Below, in pieces: positions 37,594 through 48,918 of a stretch of DNA of 64,000 nt. The notes beneath the pieces were generated by a model, which was not told the origin of the DNA, did not search any database, and was given only the letters and a program-made list of their open reading frames with translations. Origin of the DNA: Casuarina equisetifolia. Its lineage: Eukaryota; Streptophyta; Magnoliopsida; Fagales; Casuarinaceae. Position 1 is the first letter of the stretch. The number at the start of each line of letters is the position of its first letter. The stretch is taken from contig CM052361.1 of NCBI GenBank assembly GCA_028551475.1, positions 11,043,501 through 11,107,500 of the forward strand, given 5' to 3'. The translations under genes and the position numbers were made by a program.

Positions 37594-37598
37594 GTATG

Positions 37599-39077
37599 AC
37601 TTTAAAAGATGATGCCCGGCATGGATGGTTTAGTCGTTCCCCCCACAAAACAAGCATAAACGATAATATGCTTCCCTCACCCCCTCCTCTTTCGTTCCTT
37701 TTTCCCCTTTTCTTCTCGTGCACTACCCAATCTAATTAAAAAAAAAAAAGAAGAAAAAGAACTCAAGTTAAAGATAGCTTTGTGAGAGGAAGGACTCTTT
37801 CTTCCCATTTCATGCAAACAAGATTTATAGGAGTCTTTCCTATTAGTTTGGGAGTAGTTATGAGTTATTTGTTTTTGTTAAAAAGATTCAGGACTATTTA
37901 CGAGGCCAAAACATTCCTAATCGTGCACCACATGTTTTCCATGAAATTTGTTATAGTTTTGTTAATATCTAAAAAAAAGCAAACAAGTCGATTGCAAAAT
38001 TATCCCTACACTAGCAAAAATAAAATAAAATAAAATTGAGAACATGTGGCGGGTACTACAAGGCCCAAGTGAATTTCACAAGTTCTAAAATAAAATTTGA
38101 AATTGAAATCAAACTTAAATAAGTATGTTCTAGCATTATTGCCACTTTCTTGTCAACGCTTTAGTTGAATTGCCTAAATTGGCAGTTTATTTGAAAGACT
38201 AGAGAAGCCTTTTTCTTTCCTTTTTTTTTTTTTTTTAATCTTCTTCTTTTAGTCACTTATCTAAATCAACGGTGGATTTCAGATTTAATTATTTAATATC
38301 TATAAGACTAAGAGAGAGATTTTTGATGCCATGTATAGCAAATTATAGGGGGAGTGATTAGACTGAAAGATTCGATTATTTATCAATCAAATATAGCATC
38401 AGAATTTTTTTCATTTTTTAAATCCAAATGGTTGATGAGAAGCACAAACTTGATTGCAGAAGAAAGCAACAATTTTAAATTATTTCTTCTCTATCAATGT
38501 ATGCTCCTTCAATCGACACTAGTAGTGCATAACACATAGAACTCACTCCCTAATTCATTATTTATAAGAAGAGAGTTTTTTGCAGAGAATTCAATCACGC
38601 AATTCGTTGTTTCCAATTAGAATATCAATAAAGGCAGTGTTATTTGACACACATTTTATGGAAACCTTTTATATACCCCACTTCAACATCCTTAAGACGG
38701 AATTTAGTGTCATATTCTTTTATTCCTAAGAGGTGGAACATTAGGCAAATATATTTTAGACTAGTAAATAATTACAAAGTTTAATAATGTAAAAAGTAAT
38801 TATAATAATATTAATTACTTTTTAGTAAGGTGTAGAACATTCTGGGTATTAAGGGAAAAATAATGGCAAAAAATATTGAAGTCTTTGTATGGTTAACCAG
38901 CGAGGGTTTGACTTTATGGAGTCCCGGATTTCATCACTTTATTTATTAATTTCTCCTGCCGCAGGCGTACGAAGTCAACTCCAAATTAACATAAAAATTA
39001 GAAAGATAAAAAATTTACCAAAAGTCAACCTTCCCTTCTGATTTATTTAAATCTTCTCTCTCGGGCTCTCCATCGCC
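37599..39077. other. Upstream region of the PP2C gene, no gene seen
   Basis: AT-rich DNA between the Gypsy element and the PP2C 5'UTR. No coding sequence or further repeat family was recognised. The distal PP2C promoter should be here. Confidence 0.5.
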
Positions 39078-39131
39078 TTCTTCTTCTTCTTCTTCTTCTT
39101 CTTCTTCTTCTTCTTCTTCTTCTTCTTCTTC
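39078..39131. repeat. (TTC)18 microsatellite in the PP2C leader or promoter
   Basis: 18 uninterrupted TTC units about 120-175 bp upstream of the PP2C ATG. Pyrimidine-rich tracts are common in plant leaders, and length variation would be expected between individuals. Confidence 0.95.
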
Positions 39132-39251
39132 TATCGGAGCCTCTTACTCTTCCGATGCTCACGATTATCAATAGCGTCTGAAGCTTATCTGAAGCTTACA
39201 AGTTAGATTCGATAAGAGAGAGAATCGTATATAGTTTTCTCTCTCTTTTCC

Positions 39252-41600
39252 ATGGGGAACGGTGTCGGCAAGGCGTGCTACTGCCTCGCTGATCAGGGAG
39301 AGATCTCGAAGCGCCAAAACGAAGTTGCGGTGGTCATCTCTGATCCCCCCGACGAGGGCTTGGGCCATTCATTCTGCTACGTCCGACCCGACCCTCCCAG
39401 GCTCTCCTACTCCTCCTCAAACTCAGAGGAGGAGTGCTCTTTAGCAACGACAGCGTTCCAGTCTATCTCCGGCGCCTCCGTCAGTGCCAACACCTCAACG
39501 CCTCTCTCCACATGTCTCGCCGACCTCACTTGTTTGTCTGTCGTCGACCGCGCGGCTTCGTTCGCGAGCTCCACTTCTTTCGCTTCGATCCCTCTCCAGC
39601 CGCTCCCTCGGTGTTCCACTTGCGGGCTAGTCTCCGGCTCGAGTCCGATAGAGAGAGGATTCATGTCGGGTCCAATGGAACGAGGGTTCATATCGGGGCC
39701 CATCGATTCCGGGTTGCACTCGGGGCCCATAGAAAAGGGACGTGAACAGCCACGCAGAAGCTCCTCTTACAACGGTAGACAAGGGGGTAGAGTCAAGCAC
39801 AAGAAACGTAGTTTGGTTAACATCTTCAAGAAAGTGATATCGGCCACAATCGGTCGGGGGCACAAGTCGGCGCTAGCACTCTCCAAACGTGGTGTTAATG
39901 TCAAGCAACTAAACTTCAACAAAAAGAATAGAAATGTGGCTTTGAGCGGTGGTGATTCAGGTACTTGCACACACCTGAAAAATGGTAACGGTGTTGACCG
40001 GAGTGGCTATTTTAGGGATGGACAGGATCTCCAGTGGGCGCAAGGAAAGGCAGGGGAGGATCGAGTGCAGGTGGTGATTTCGGAGGAACAAGGTTGGGTT
40101 TTTGTTGGGATTTATGATGGGTTCAATGGCCCTGATGCAACCGAGTATTTGATTTCTAATCTTTACAAAGAAGTAAATAAGGAAATCGAGAAGTTAGTTG
40201 GAAATGATAAGCAAACCCAATCGAGGAATGTCGATGAGGAGAAGGACAAATTGGAACAGGAAGAAGTGGATGCGCATTCTAATTCAAAGAGAAGGGAGGC
40301 TAATGGTTCCAAGGATAAGAGTCAAGAAGTGAGCAAGAAATGGCAAGAAATTGAAAGCAGTTGGGCTGTTGAATTCGATGGTGAGAGACTTGAGTTTGAT
40401 AGGAAGCCAAAGAGACAGACAGGTCGCTTCGGGGCAGATGCAGCGGGAACTAATCACTCAGAGGTATTGAAGGCTCTGTCTGAGGCATTAAGGAAGACAG
40501 AAGATGCTTATTTGGAGATTGCTGATAAGATGGTGAGTCAGAATCCCGAGTTAGCTCTGATGGGTTCGTGTGTTCTGGTGATGTTGATGAAGGATGAAGA
40601 TGTTTACTTGATGAATGTGGGGGACAGTCGGGCGGTGTTAGCTCAGGAGGCTGAACTTCATCTTGGGCCAAAGAAAGGGCAACAGGATTTGAAACGGATC
40701 AACGAGGAAATTCTAGGCAGCCATAGCTCTTATGTTGGTGCTGAATGTGGGGCCTTACCCAATTTAATTCCGGTGCAGCTCACTACGGACCACAGCACAT
40801 CTGTGGAAGAGGTAATTTAGTTTTCAAAATATGAGCTTCTTTTGTTGTTTCCCCCTTTGAGGATAAGAATTTTCCATGAATGACAGACCTTTTTGGATTT
40901 CAGGAAGTTCAGAGAATTAGAAATGACCATGTTGATGATGCTTCTGCAATTATGAACGAAAGGGTGAAAGGTTATCTAAAGGTCACTAGGGCTTTTGGGG
41001 CTGGCTTTCTCAAACAGGTATCATAAGCTTATTTTAGCATATTTGCAGCAACTCCTATCTAAGAAGTATAACTTAAATAATTAATATACAGTTTTGTTAT
41101 ATATAAGAGAGATCAATTTCTTTCTCTGCAGCCCAGGTGGAATGACGCACTTTTGGAGATGTTTAGGATCGACTATATTGGGACCTCCCCTTACATTACT
41201 TGTCTTCCTTCCCTCTACCACTACAGACTTAGCCCGAGGGACAAGTTCTTGATATTGTCCTCTGACGGACTTTACCAATACTTCACCAACGAGGAAGCTG
41301 TCTTTCAGGTTGAATCCTTCATTGCCTCATTTCCTGAAGGAGATCCTGCACAGCATCTCATTGAAGAAGTACTGTTCAGAGCAGCAAAGAAAGCTGGTAA
41401 ATCCTTTTCCCGTCTGAACATGAGATTGATACAGAAGAGATAAACTGAATGTAATGTGCTTGTGCTTGGCTTGGGATATTGCAGGTATAGACTTCTATGA
41501 GTTGCTTGATATCCCACAAGGTGAACGCCGCCGTTATCATGATGATGTTTCGGTCATCGTTATTTCTTTGCAGGGTCGAATATGGCGTTCCTCAATGTAA
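39252..41600 (+). CDS. POLTERGEIST/PLL-type protein phosphatase 2C
   Basis: Four exons, 39252-40811, 40904-41017, 41132-41396 and 41485-41600, give 684 residues. The N-terminus [11 protein letters not shown] fits dual acylation (Gly2 myristoylation plus nearby Cys palmitoylation), which is known to place POL and PLL1 at the plasma membrane. Residues 110-170 hold the repeated SGP-IERGF motif typical of the POL/PLL group. The PP2C catalytic domain is split by a long polar insert: GEDRVQVV and [12 protein letters not shown] (metal-binding Asp) lie before, and [37 protein letters not shown] and [12 protein letters not shown] lie after. In Arabidopsis POL and PLL1 act downstream of CLAVATA-type receptors in stem-cell maintenance and asymmetric division. 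Which paralogue this is cannot be decided. Broken copies of its 3' end occur at 15790-18850. Confidence 0.95.
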
Positions 41601-43078
41601 ATAGATGTACTGACAGAACAAAGAGATGATTGGGGAATCCTTCTTTTTTTTTTAATTTCTGCTCTCGTTTCTTTTCGCCATATTTTTCCCACGATGGTTG
41701 TAATACCAAGAGGACTATTTTTCGCGTAATACAGGTCCTGGGGATAGTATAAAGTCCATAAAACTTCCCCTGTTCTTTGGATAGAAGCCATGCATGGCTT
41801 TCTCTGTAAGGGTTTCCATTTTCCCGTTCGTGTACCTCTTAAATTGCCAAACAACTGATCTTTCCCAACGCTTTCAGCTGGATTCTGCTTGCACAGTGAG
41901 ATTCTATTGAGCTTGACTAAATTTTCCTCGTTTTATTGGAGGGAAAAAGAGGCCAGAATTCGGTCTGTTTGGTATAATAATACGAGCGGAAGGTACACCA
42001 AATAGTTAAATTCTTGATTTGTATATCAGCAGGAGAATCTTATTTGGGATGGGCGAGGTTGGTGTGTGGGAAAAGAATGATCACACTGCAGTTCTTTCTT
42101 AACAAATATAAGGACCACAAAACCACCTGTATGATACTACTCTTAGACGCACAAAACAAAGCCTCAATTATCTCTCTGAAGAGAAGCTTCGAGTTCCAGC
42201 ACCTGCAAATGAATATGAAATGCACAAGTCAATGGGTTGCATGAGGTGTTGTTTATTTCGGAGGTGTTTTACGTTGGCAATGTTGGATTTTAGAATCCAC
42301 ACCGTCTTTTGTTTGGAAACTGGACATGTTTCAAATAGGTCTGTCAAAAGGCAAAATCTAGTGTTGATTAGACCTGCAAGACAGACAGACGACAGAAGGC
42401 CGGATGCAGTTCAGTTAATTTAGTGGTGTTTTCATCAGAGATCGGATACGTCCCACCTCGATTTTTAGGACGGTTGCCGGTTGTTTTGGTCTCTCCAATC
42501 CCGTGAACTTTTTAACCCACATTCAGAGAACACTGTACTTTGATATCCGAACAGTAATTGTCGAGTGCCTCTTTTCGTGGAACAGGAACGGGTAAAAGCG
42601 ACGGTAATCACAGACTTAGAAACTCGAGCAGTCTTTAGCCCAAACGACGCCGTGCTCTTTCAATGTTAACGTCAATTCTAGGTCCCTAATGATAGTATTA
42701 AGGACCAATTCTGTTAATCAAGCAAATCCGGCCTGCAGAGATTATTGAAATTTAGCCGTTTATGAGTACGTCTGTCATCTGTATCTTTATTCAACGACTC
42801 CTGAATTCAATGACAGTTGGCACAAAGAGCTTTGAGCTCACAGGAATAATTTTCTTTATTCCTCGTATATTAAAAAAAAAAAAAAAAAGTCTCCCTGACC
42901 CAAAAAGAAAGGTTAAGAAGTATCATCACCTACAAACAGTATTTTTTTACACTCCTCTCTAGACTTCTGGACGGCCATGCCTTGGACATAAACAATTCTA
43001 AATGGGTGCTTTGAGAATTTCGAGATTTGAAGTTGTGGATCACGCCATAAGACAAGACAGATAAGGTAAAAATCTCCA
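41601..43078. other. Region between PP2C and the pectin acetylesterase, convergent 3' flanks
   Basis: Both genes end towards this region. No coding sequence was found. 42170-42690 is the parent of the flank copies at 16710-17060 and 18308-18850 (the duplicated segment includes ttccagca, aatgcacaagtcaa, and ctctttcaatg). A poly-A run is at about 42870-42888. Confidence 0.6.
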
Positions 43079-46000
43079 TCACCCATGAGAGAAATCCATA
43101 TGGAAGCAGGTGGGATTACAGGGATAAGGGCAGTCAATTTCCTTTGATATGTTCCGCCCGAAGAACCAATCACCTACAGATTCTGCAATGGTCTGTTCGA
43201 GAGCAAAAAATTCAAACAACGTTAAACAGCTAAAATGGTAAGGAGGTATCACACTAGTCCAATTAGACAGCAGATTTTGGGGCAAGTTCAGATGTCATGA
43301 GGACAAAAAAGAACAGTTTGACACCTTGGTCAGTAATAGATTACTATTTAAAAATCATCCGATGGAACCATCATAAAATCACAAAGACCAGACCAATCAG
43401 TACAATTGCAATCGTGTAAATTAATTAGTTGGCCAATGCATGGAATTTTCCGAAACCAGGTTGAAGTGGTTCGATTCAGTTAGAAATTACTAGGGTGGCA
43501 ACAAAAGACATGTTCAAGTACTCCATTAAGAAAATTCAAGTAAGCATGTCACAATTACATCAATTTTAGTATGCGCTTTACAATTACCTCAAGGCACTGC
43601 TGTGAACAATGAACATATGTAAACAACCTCAGAGATGAACTAGAACTTTCAAGAGATCCACAACATAAACAGAGAGAGAGAGAGCCTAAGTGTTTTACTC
43701 AGGCTAATCATATAAAAAACATATTGAAGGGGTAACAAAGCTAACATTATGAGACAAAGCAAGGAATAAGAGGATGAAACTTTGCTTACCTTATTATTTA
43801 CTCTCGGAGACCAGGGTGAATGCCATGTGTGAGCCATCCATGTCTGGCAATGAGTAAAGCATGAATTTATAAACATGCCCCCTTCCTTGTTATTCTGGAA
43901 TTCACTCAGTGCCTTGAGCATAGAATTGCGGAAACCTGCATATAATGAGTTGATAAGTGATATCATCCCCAATTTGGACAAGTGTATGATAAGTGTAGGC
44001 AAGTTTGGGATTCTAGTCAGCTATGCCACCTCGTCTCGTGATATACGATTTTCCATCCAGTCTTTCACTAGAAATGCTCACATTACCCATGCACATAAGA
44101 TAAACTGATAATCCAATTACAGTCGCTTTAGATATACAAGTTTATGGTCCAAAATAATCTCTATAGTCCGCCATATTGGTTAACTTTCAATAATGAGATC
44201 ATTGGATAATGGCCCTGGAAATGAGGGTCTGTTAACTGCCTGCTGGTATTGTAAGTGTCACACGTTATCTTAGTCAATAGGAATCTTATGAAACGAAAAT
44301 CTAAAATTGGTTAAAAGAGACACACATCACTACCTTGCAGTATCGAAATTTGAGTAGGGCTACAACTGCGAATATTCAGTCTGCAATTTTTCCAGCTATG
44401 ATGAGGATCTGATTCCTCTGGTGTCAAGACATGTTGTATCTAGAGACCATATAACTCCATCAGAAAAAATGCATGGAAAAATCGTAATCCATTAATAAGC
44501 AAATGAAGCATGTTTTCTTAGGAAAACTACCTGCCAGAAGTCATAAGCTGGGTTGACAAGAAACAATGGTGTCTTTATGTACTTGATAATCTCTTGAGGG
44601 AAGAGACACTGTTATTGCAAATTATAACACATAAGATGGGACCTGTATTAGAGACATGATTGGATATCTCAAATTGGATAAGTTATAAAATATTCTAAAA
44701 GGAGAAAAAAAACCTGCCTTATGTGGTTCCATTCTCGTGACACAATCCTTAGGCAAACTTTTTGCTACACCCTGACAAGATCATAGGTAAGCTAGAGATG
44801 ACAACAACACTATCAAATCAAGAGAAACTCTCCCTTATTCCATTTTCTGTTTTTCCTTGATCGGTGGAAAAAAGTGAAAAGCCAGTTAATGCCCAATAGA
44901 CAGGATCTAAAACCTTATAGCTTGTCCCTATAATGGAGGTACCATTTATAAAGCCTCAGCAAGACTTTTAACTATATGCACAATACACAAACCCAGGACG
45001 ATCAAAGAACTGTCTCATGTGAGACATGTAGCATGAATCAATCTAGAAAATGCACATCATACTGTAAATTTGAATCTATTTTGACTAGTGTATGTCCCAT
45101 ACAACTGTTGCATCTATAAGTACCAGCTACCTATCAATTATAAGGTAAGATCAGAAAAGGACAGAACAACCTGAAATTGGACCATATCACGATAGAAAGA
45201 ACTCATAACCTGATTTCCAAGAATATCCTTTCTGAAATAAAAGAAAGACAAAGTGGATCAGTTTTATTTTTACACAATAATATCTAAAGCTTAGACCCAG
45301 AACAAATAAGCATTATACAAGCACAGTAGTTTTCTAAACTCATGCATGCATGAAACTGTTTCAAAAGCCAAGGTGCAGCTTGTTATTCCATCATAACTCC
45401 CCAAGGTATTCATCCACTACTGCAGAAGAATCATAAAGTTGCTGCAAAATATAGTTGTTTGAAAATATAATGTTATAGATTTTTTTCCATCAGAAAATCT
45501 AATCCTGCTATAATGGGAAACTTCTAGGTAAAAAATTGTATTCCCCAAAGATTTTTGTTCACAAGACATGATCTTAAAGAAACTTGGTAGCATACGACTC
45601 CTTGGATAAGAGATAACTGAAAAGGTGGAAAAGACTATAATAGGTTCACAAAAACATACTCATCAAGGAAAAAACCTGCATCAGCAAGACACTTGACAGT
45701 GGCATGCTTAGGCAGAAACCTTCGGAAATCATCACAGTGTATAAGAGTAGCCAACCCTCCGGCAGAGCATCCAGAAAGAAGAGCCTTCAACGTTATCAGA
45801 CAAAATCAAAGACTGATCAAACATATACGCACACCATACTATCATCAATTGGAAATAAGCAGGCTTTCCAAAACTAAAATTGACTAATCTCTTTATTGAT
45901 GTCACTCTTATCAAAAAAAACAAGTCTATAAACGTTGGTGAGAAATTTATTAATACCATAGAAGCTACCTGTTTCGCATGTGACAACCCAAGTGACAAGA

Positions 46001-47198
46001 GTTCATCCATAACTGCTTCCCAGATGAGCTGCCCTCTGAAGAGAAGTCCCATTCCTTTCTACAGCAAGGAGTAGTCGACAACTTAACGAAGTGGACATGC
46101 AATTTTTTTCTTTTCATTAGCTACACGAAGTAGGAAATTCAAATTTCATAAACTATTACAACTTAATCCGAAACTATTATACTACCAGTTTTACCAAAAG
46201 CATAAGAAATCATATATTGAACTTAAATGGATGATAAACTGAAGAGCTAAAGTTTGAAAAGCTTAGCTGACAAAGAAAATAAAAACCAAAGAATTGAATC
46301 GTTTAATTAACATTCCAACAGAAACAAGGGGGAATTTTTCCTGTTAAACTCACTTCACTTTCAGGGTTGCCAGCAAAAGAGGCGCCATCACAATAACGTA
46401 TCTTGACCTTGTTCCAGCTAAAGAAATCTAAAGCACGCTCCATAACATTAGGTAAAGACATATCATTGACTGAATAACGAACATAAAGATTAAGTGACTA
46501 AAGTTAATGCCAACACTTAATTGGGATGGGAGAAACTACCAGGGTTTTGGACTGGATCATCGCCCAAGATCCCGTAGAAGGGAACTCGACGATTCATGTA
46601 CCTGGAAGAACCTAATAGGCCCACGCTGCGATAAGAACATGACATCACTGAATTGCACCAACCTCCACCCTATACTCCAAACCAAAAATCAAGAAGACAC
46701 AAAGTTTAAGGATGAGTATCCACTATAGTAAAAATGTTCATCAATAAAATTAGAGATGAATTTTTTGTGGAAATGAAGTGAAAACCTCAAGGTGAAGCAC
46801 CCAATTATTCAATCCAGATCCAAAACCCTTCTGGAAATGGTACGCCGGCACACTTCCATCTAAACAAACTGCAAATTCAACGAGAAAGAAACCAAAATTC
46901 AAAGAAATTTTTTTAAATTTTTTTGTCATCAGTGATTCTAGAGACAGGATGGCATACAGGCACCCCTATCCTTGGCATTTCGCACGAAGGTGATGTTGAC
47001 CAGATTGGCAGTGGTGGAGGGATTGTGACCGAACGGTTGTATGATGCTAGAGTTATCGTCACGCCAAGGGTTGGAGAAGAAAGTGAGAAGGAAGATGGCT
47101 CCGGAGAATCCGACGACTGCAGTCGCCCAGTCCTTCTTGGCCCAGTTCCTCCACCAAGTGAGAGCCCGAAGCCCGGTACTCCCGAAAGTTGTGCTCAT
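43079..47198 (-). CDS. PAE: Pectin acetylesterase, PAE5-like, membrane-anchored
   Basis: Twelve exons: 46958-47198, 46786-46868, 46540-46669, 46354-46427, 45969-46058, 45660-45784, 45171-45231, 44718-44771, 44531-44608, 44334-44439, 43790-43935 and 43079-43192; 433 residues, all in frame. Carbohydrate esterase family 13: catalytic Ser213 in GCSAGG, Asp309 in NPAYDFWQ, His376 in THCQ, and the GGGWC signature near residue 109. Cys-rich C-terminus [10 protein letters not shown]. An N-terminal hydrophobic segment (about residues 26-40, with WRNWAKKDW before it) predicts a type II membrane anchor, unlike the cleavable signal peptide of many relatives. It closely resembles Arabidopsis PAE5. The known reaction is removal of acetyl groups from pectic homogalacturonan in the Golgi or wall. 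The intron after 44718 uses a GC donor, see findings. Confidence 0.95.
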
Positions 47199-48918
47199 CG
47201 ATTGGTGCTGAAGCTCCTGGATTCAACTACACACGAACCGGAACTCAGCACTGCGATGTTAAAGCTCCCAAGTGTTCTGCAAAGACTTAAGCTTTCTCGA
47301 TCGAAAATTTAAGGTAGGACGCTCGGCGAGGAAGACGACATATCAAATCACACTGAAAACTGACCATTTGTGTTTTCAAATTAATTAATGAATTAAAGAA
47401 AACTGATTTCAAATTATTAAATTACTTATTTCCACTGTATTAAAAACTATTGGATCTTGCAAGAAACAATATCTCAAGAGATGTTAGTCGTGCATTTTTA
47501 CAAGTAATTGGCAAAGGATTTTAGTTTTCTTAATGTAAATGCTATTAAATGTGAGATTTGAATATTTGGACCAGATTTATGACCTTTATGGAAAGTGAAA
47601 TTTTAGAGACGACAAAGACCTTTAAACTACACCATTATTTTTATTATTATTTGGTAGGTACCAATGATCCACATTGAGTTTTGTTCCAATAGTTTGACTC
47701 GTGAACATTACATTTATGACAAATTAAACTTGCTGTACATCCTAAATGCAAATGCATCTAGTCATAAAAGATACACAGAAATTTCAATCTAAATAGCAGT
47801 GATTATTTATCTATCATTTCCTAAATTCATTTCTATAAGTTTTCCATTACTCGGATTCATGAAACAGCTGGTACGTAGTCAATTTTTCTCAGCACATACT
47901 TCGTTTTCAAGAACAGTCTCCCCCCCTTTGCTTGTGAGAAACTCCATCCAAAACTTTTTCCGCTCCTTTGCTGTCATTTTCCTCGCTGGTAAAGGACTTC
48001 AGAATCCTGCACCTTTGATTTCCTTATTTCGGATTCAAATACATAGAAAACATTCTGGACTCCTCAACATTGATACTCTTATTATAGGTATTTCCGACAG
48101 TACGATTGGTCGTGTTGAAAATGGTATTACCATCAATTGTCTATTTGTTGTCTTACATTAGAAACATTAAAATGAACCATTAATCTTATATGTGATGAAA
48201 TTTTCTCATCTATCATCTTAAAATTTTAAAACAGACCTTCCCACCCTAATAAGATTCCACATAAACTCACAAATCATGCTGCAGTGGACTTAAGTGATAA
48301 TTCAATACATGTAAGAGTGGGCCTTGCCAGAAAACCGAATCTCAGATTTCTTTTGAACGACTCGAAAGTGAATGGTGAGTATGAACAGAAGCAATAAGAT
48401 TGAGAAACGAGCGTTTCAGGGCAGTGTGGGAGTCGCATGCCGCAGGGAAACTTGCAATTGGGCTTGTGTGAAGTGGATATTGGTTGCATGGTAGAGGGAG
48501 TAAATGATTTTACGTAATTATCAGGAAGCTAACAGGACAGCTGCAAATAAAATTAATGGAAACGATCGACAATCAGCCCTCAAACAAAGAATTTCCCATT
48601 GAAAAATTCTTCCTACAACCAGTAGTCAAGTCTCCAAAGTCATAAATTGAAACCCACCTGAAGGTTGTCAGCCTTCGTCTTTCTTTTTTTAATCTTTTTC
48701 CTTTTCTTGGGATCCGTTTGCTATGCAAACTTGGTTTTCGAAAAATCTTGCCACTTCTAAGACCCTCTCACAGCTCAAGGTCTCCGAATTCCATCCCTCT
48801 ACCTCGAAAACAAATAGGACTATTTTTTTGCTCTGTAAATCCAAAGATGAAAACCAATACCACCCAAAAACGACGTGTGAAAAGACCTGATGAAGCCTTA
48901 GCATTTCTAATAAACTTT
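47199..48918. other. Intergenic region between PAE and ALG10, no gene seen
   Basis: Contains the PAE promoter (right part of this region on the minus strand begins just above 47198) and the ALG10 3'UTR. No further coding sequence, RNA or repeat was recognised. Confidence 0.5.

Larger units (their letters stand above)
31945..37598 (+). mobile_element. Ty3/Gypsy LTR retrotransposon, chromovirus type, complete but mutated
   Basis: Full-length element with LTRs at 31950-32452 and 37090-37593 and a perfect 5-bp target-site duplication GTATG (31945-31949 and 37594-37598). The polypurine tract is at about 37077-37089. Domains in plus-strand order: Gag (from about 32503) with a CX2CX4HX4C-like zinc knuckle near 33331, protease with DSGSTHNF near 33594, RT (34140-34800), RNase H (34900-35330), integrase with an HHCC zinc-binding segment (35833-35940) and catalytic core (36020-36500), and a C-terminal chromodomain-like segment (about 36900-37060). 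The reading frame is broken by twelve in-frame stops (32917, 33031, 33076, 34041, 34290, 34878, 35184, 35748, 35829, 35994, 36252, 36309) and one frameshift near 33850. Most stops look like single C-to-T or G-to-A changes. The RT active-site region also lacks one of the two adjacent catalytic aspartates. The element is inactive by itself. Confidence 0.95.

Noticed and set aside
39407..39970. Long antisense and alternate-frame reading frames across the PP2C first exon
   Set aside because: They overlap a well-supported exon, have no family match and follow from its codon composition.
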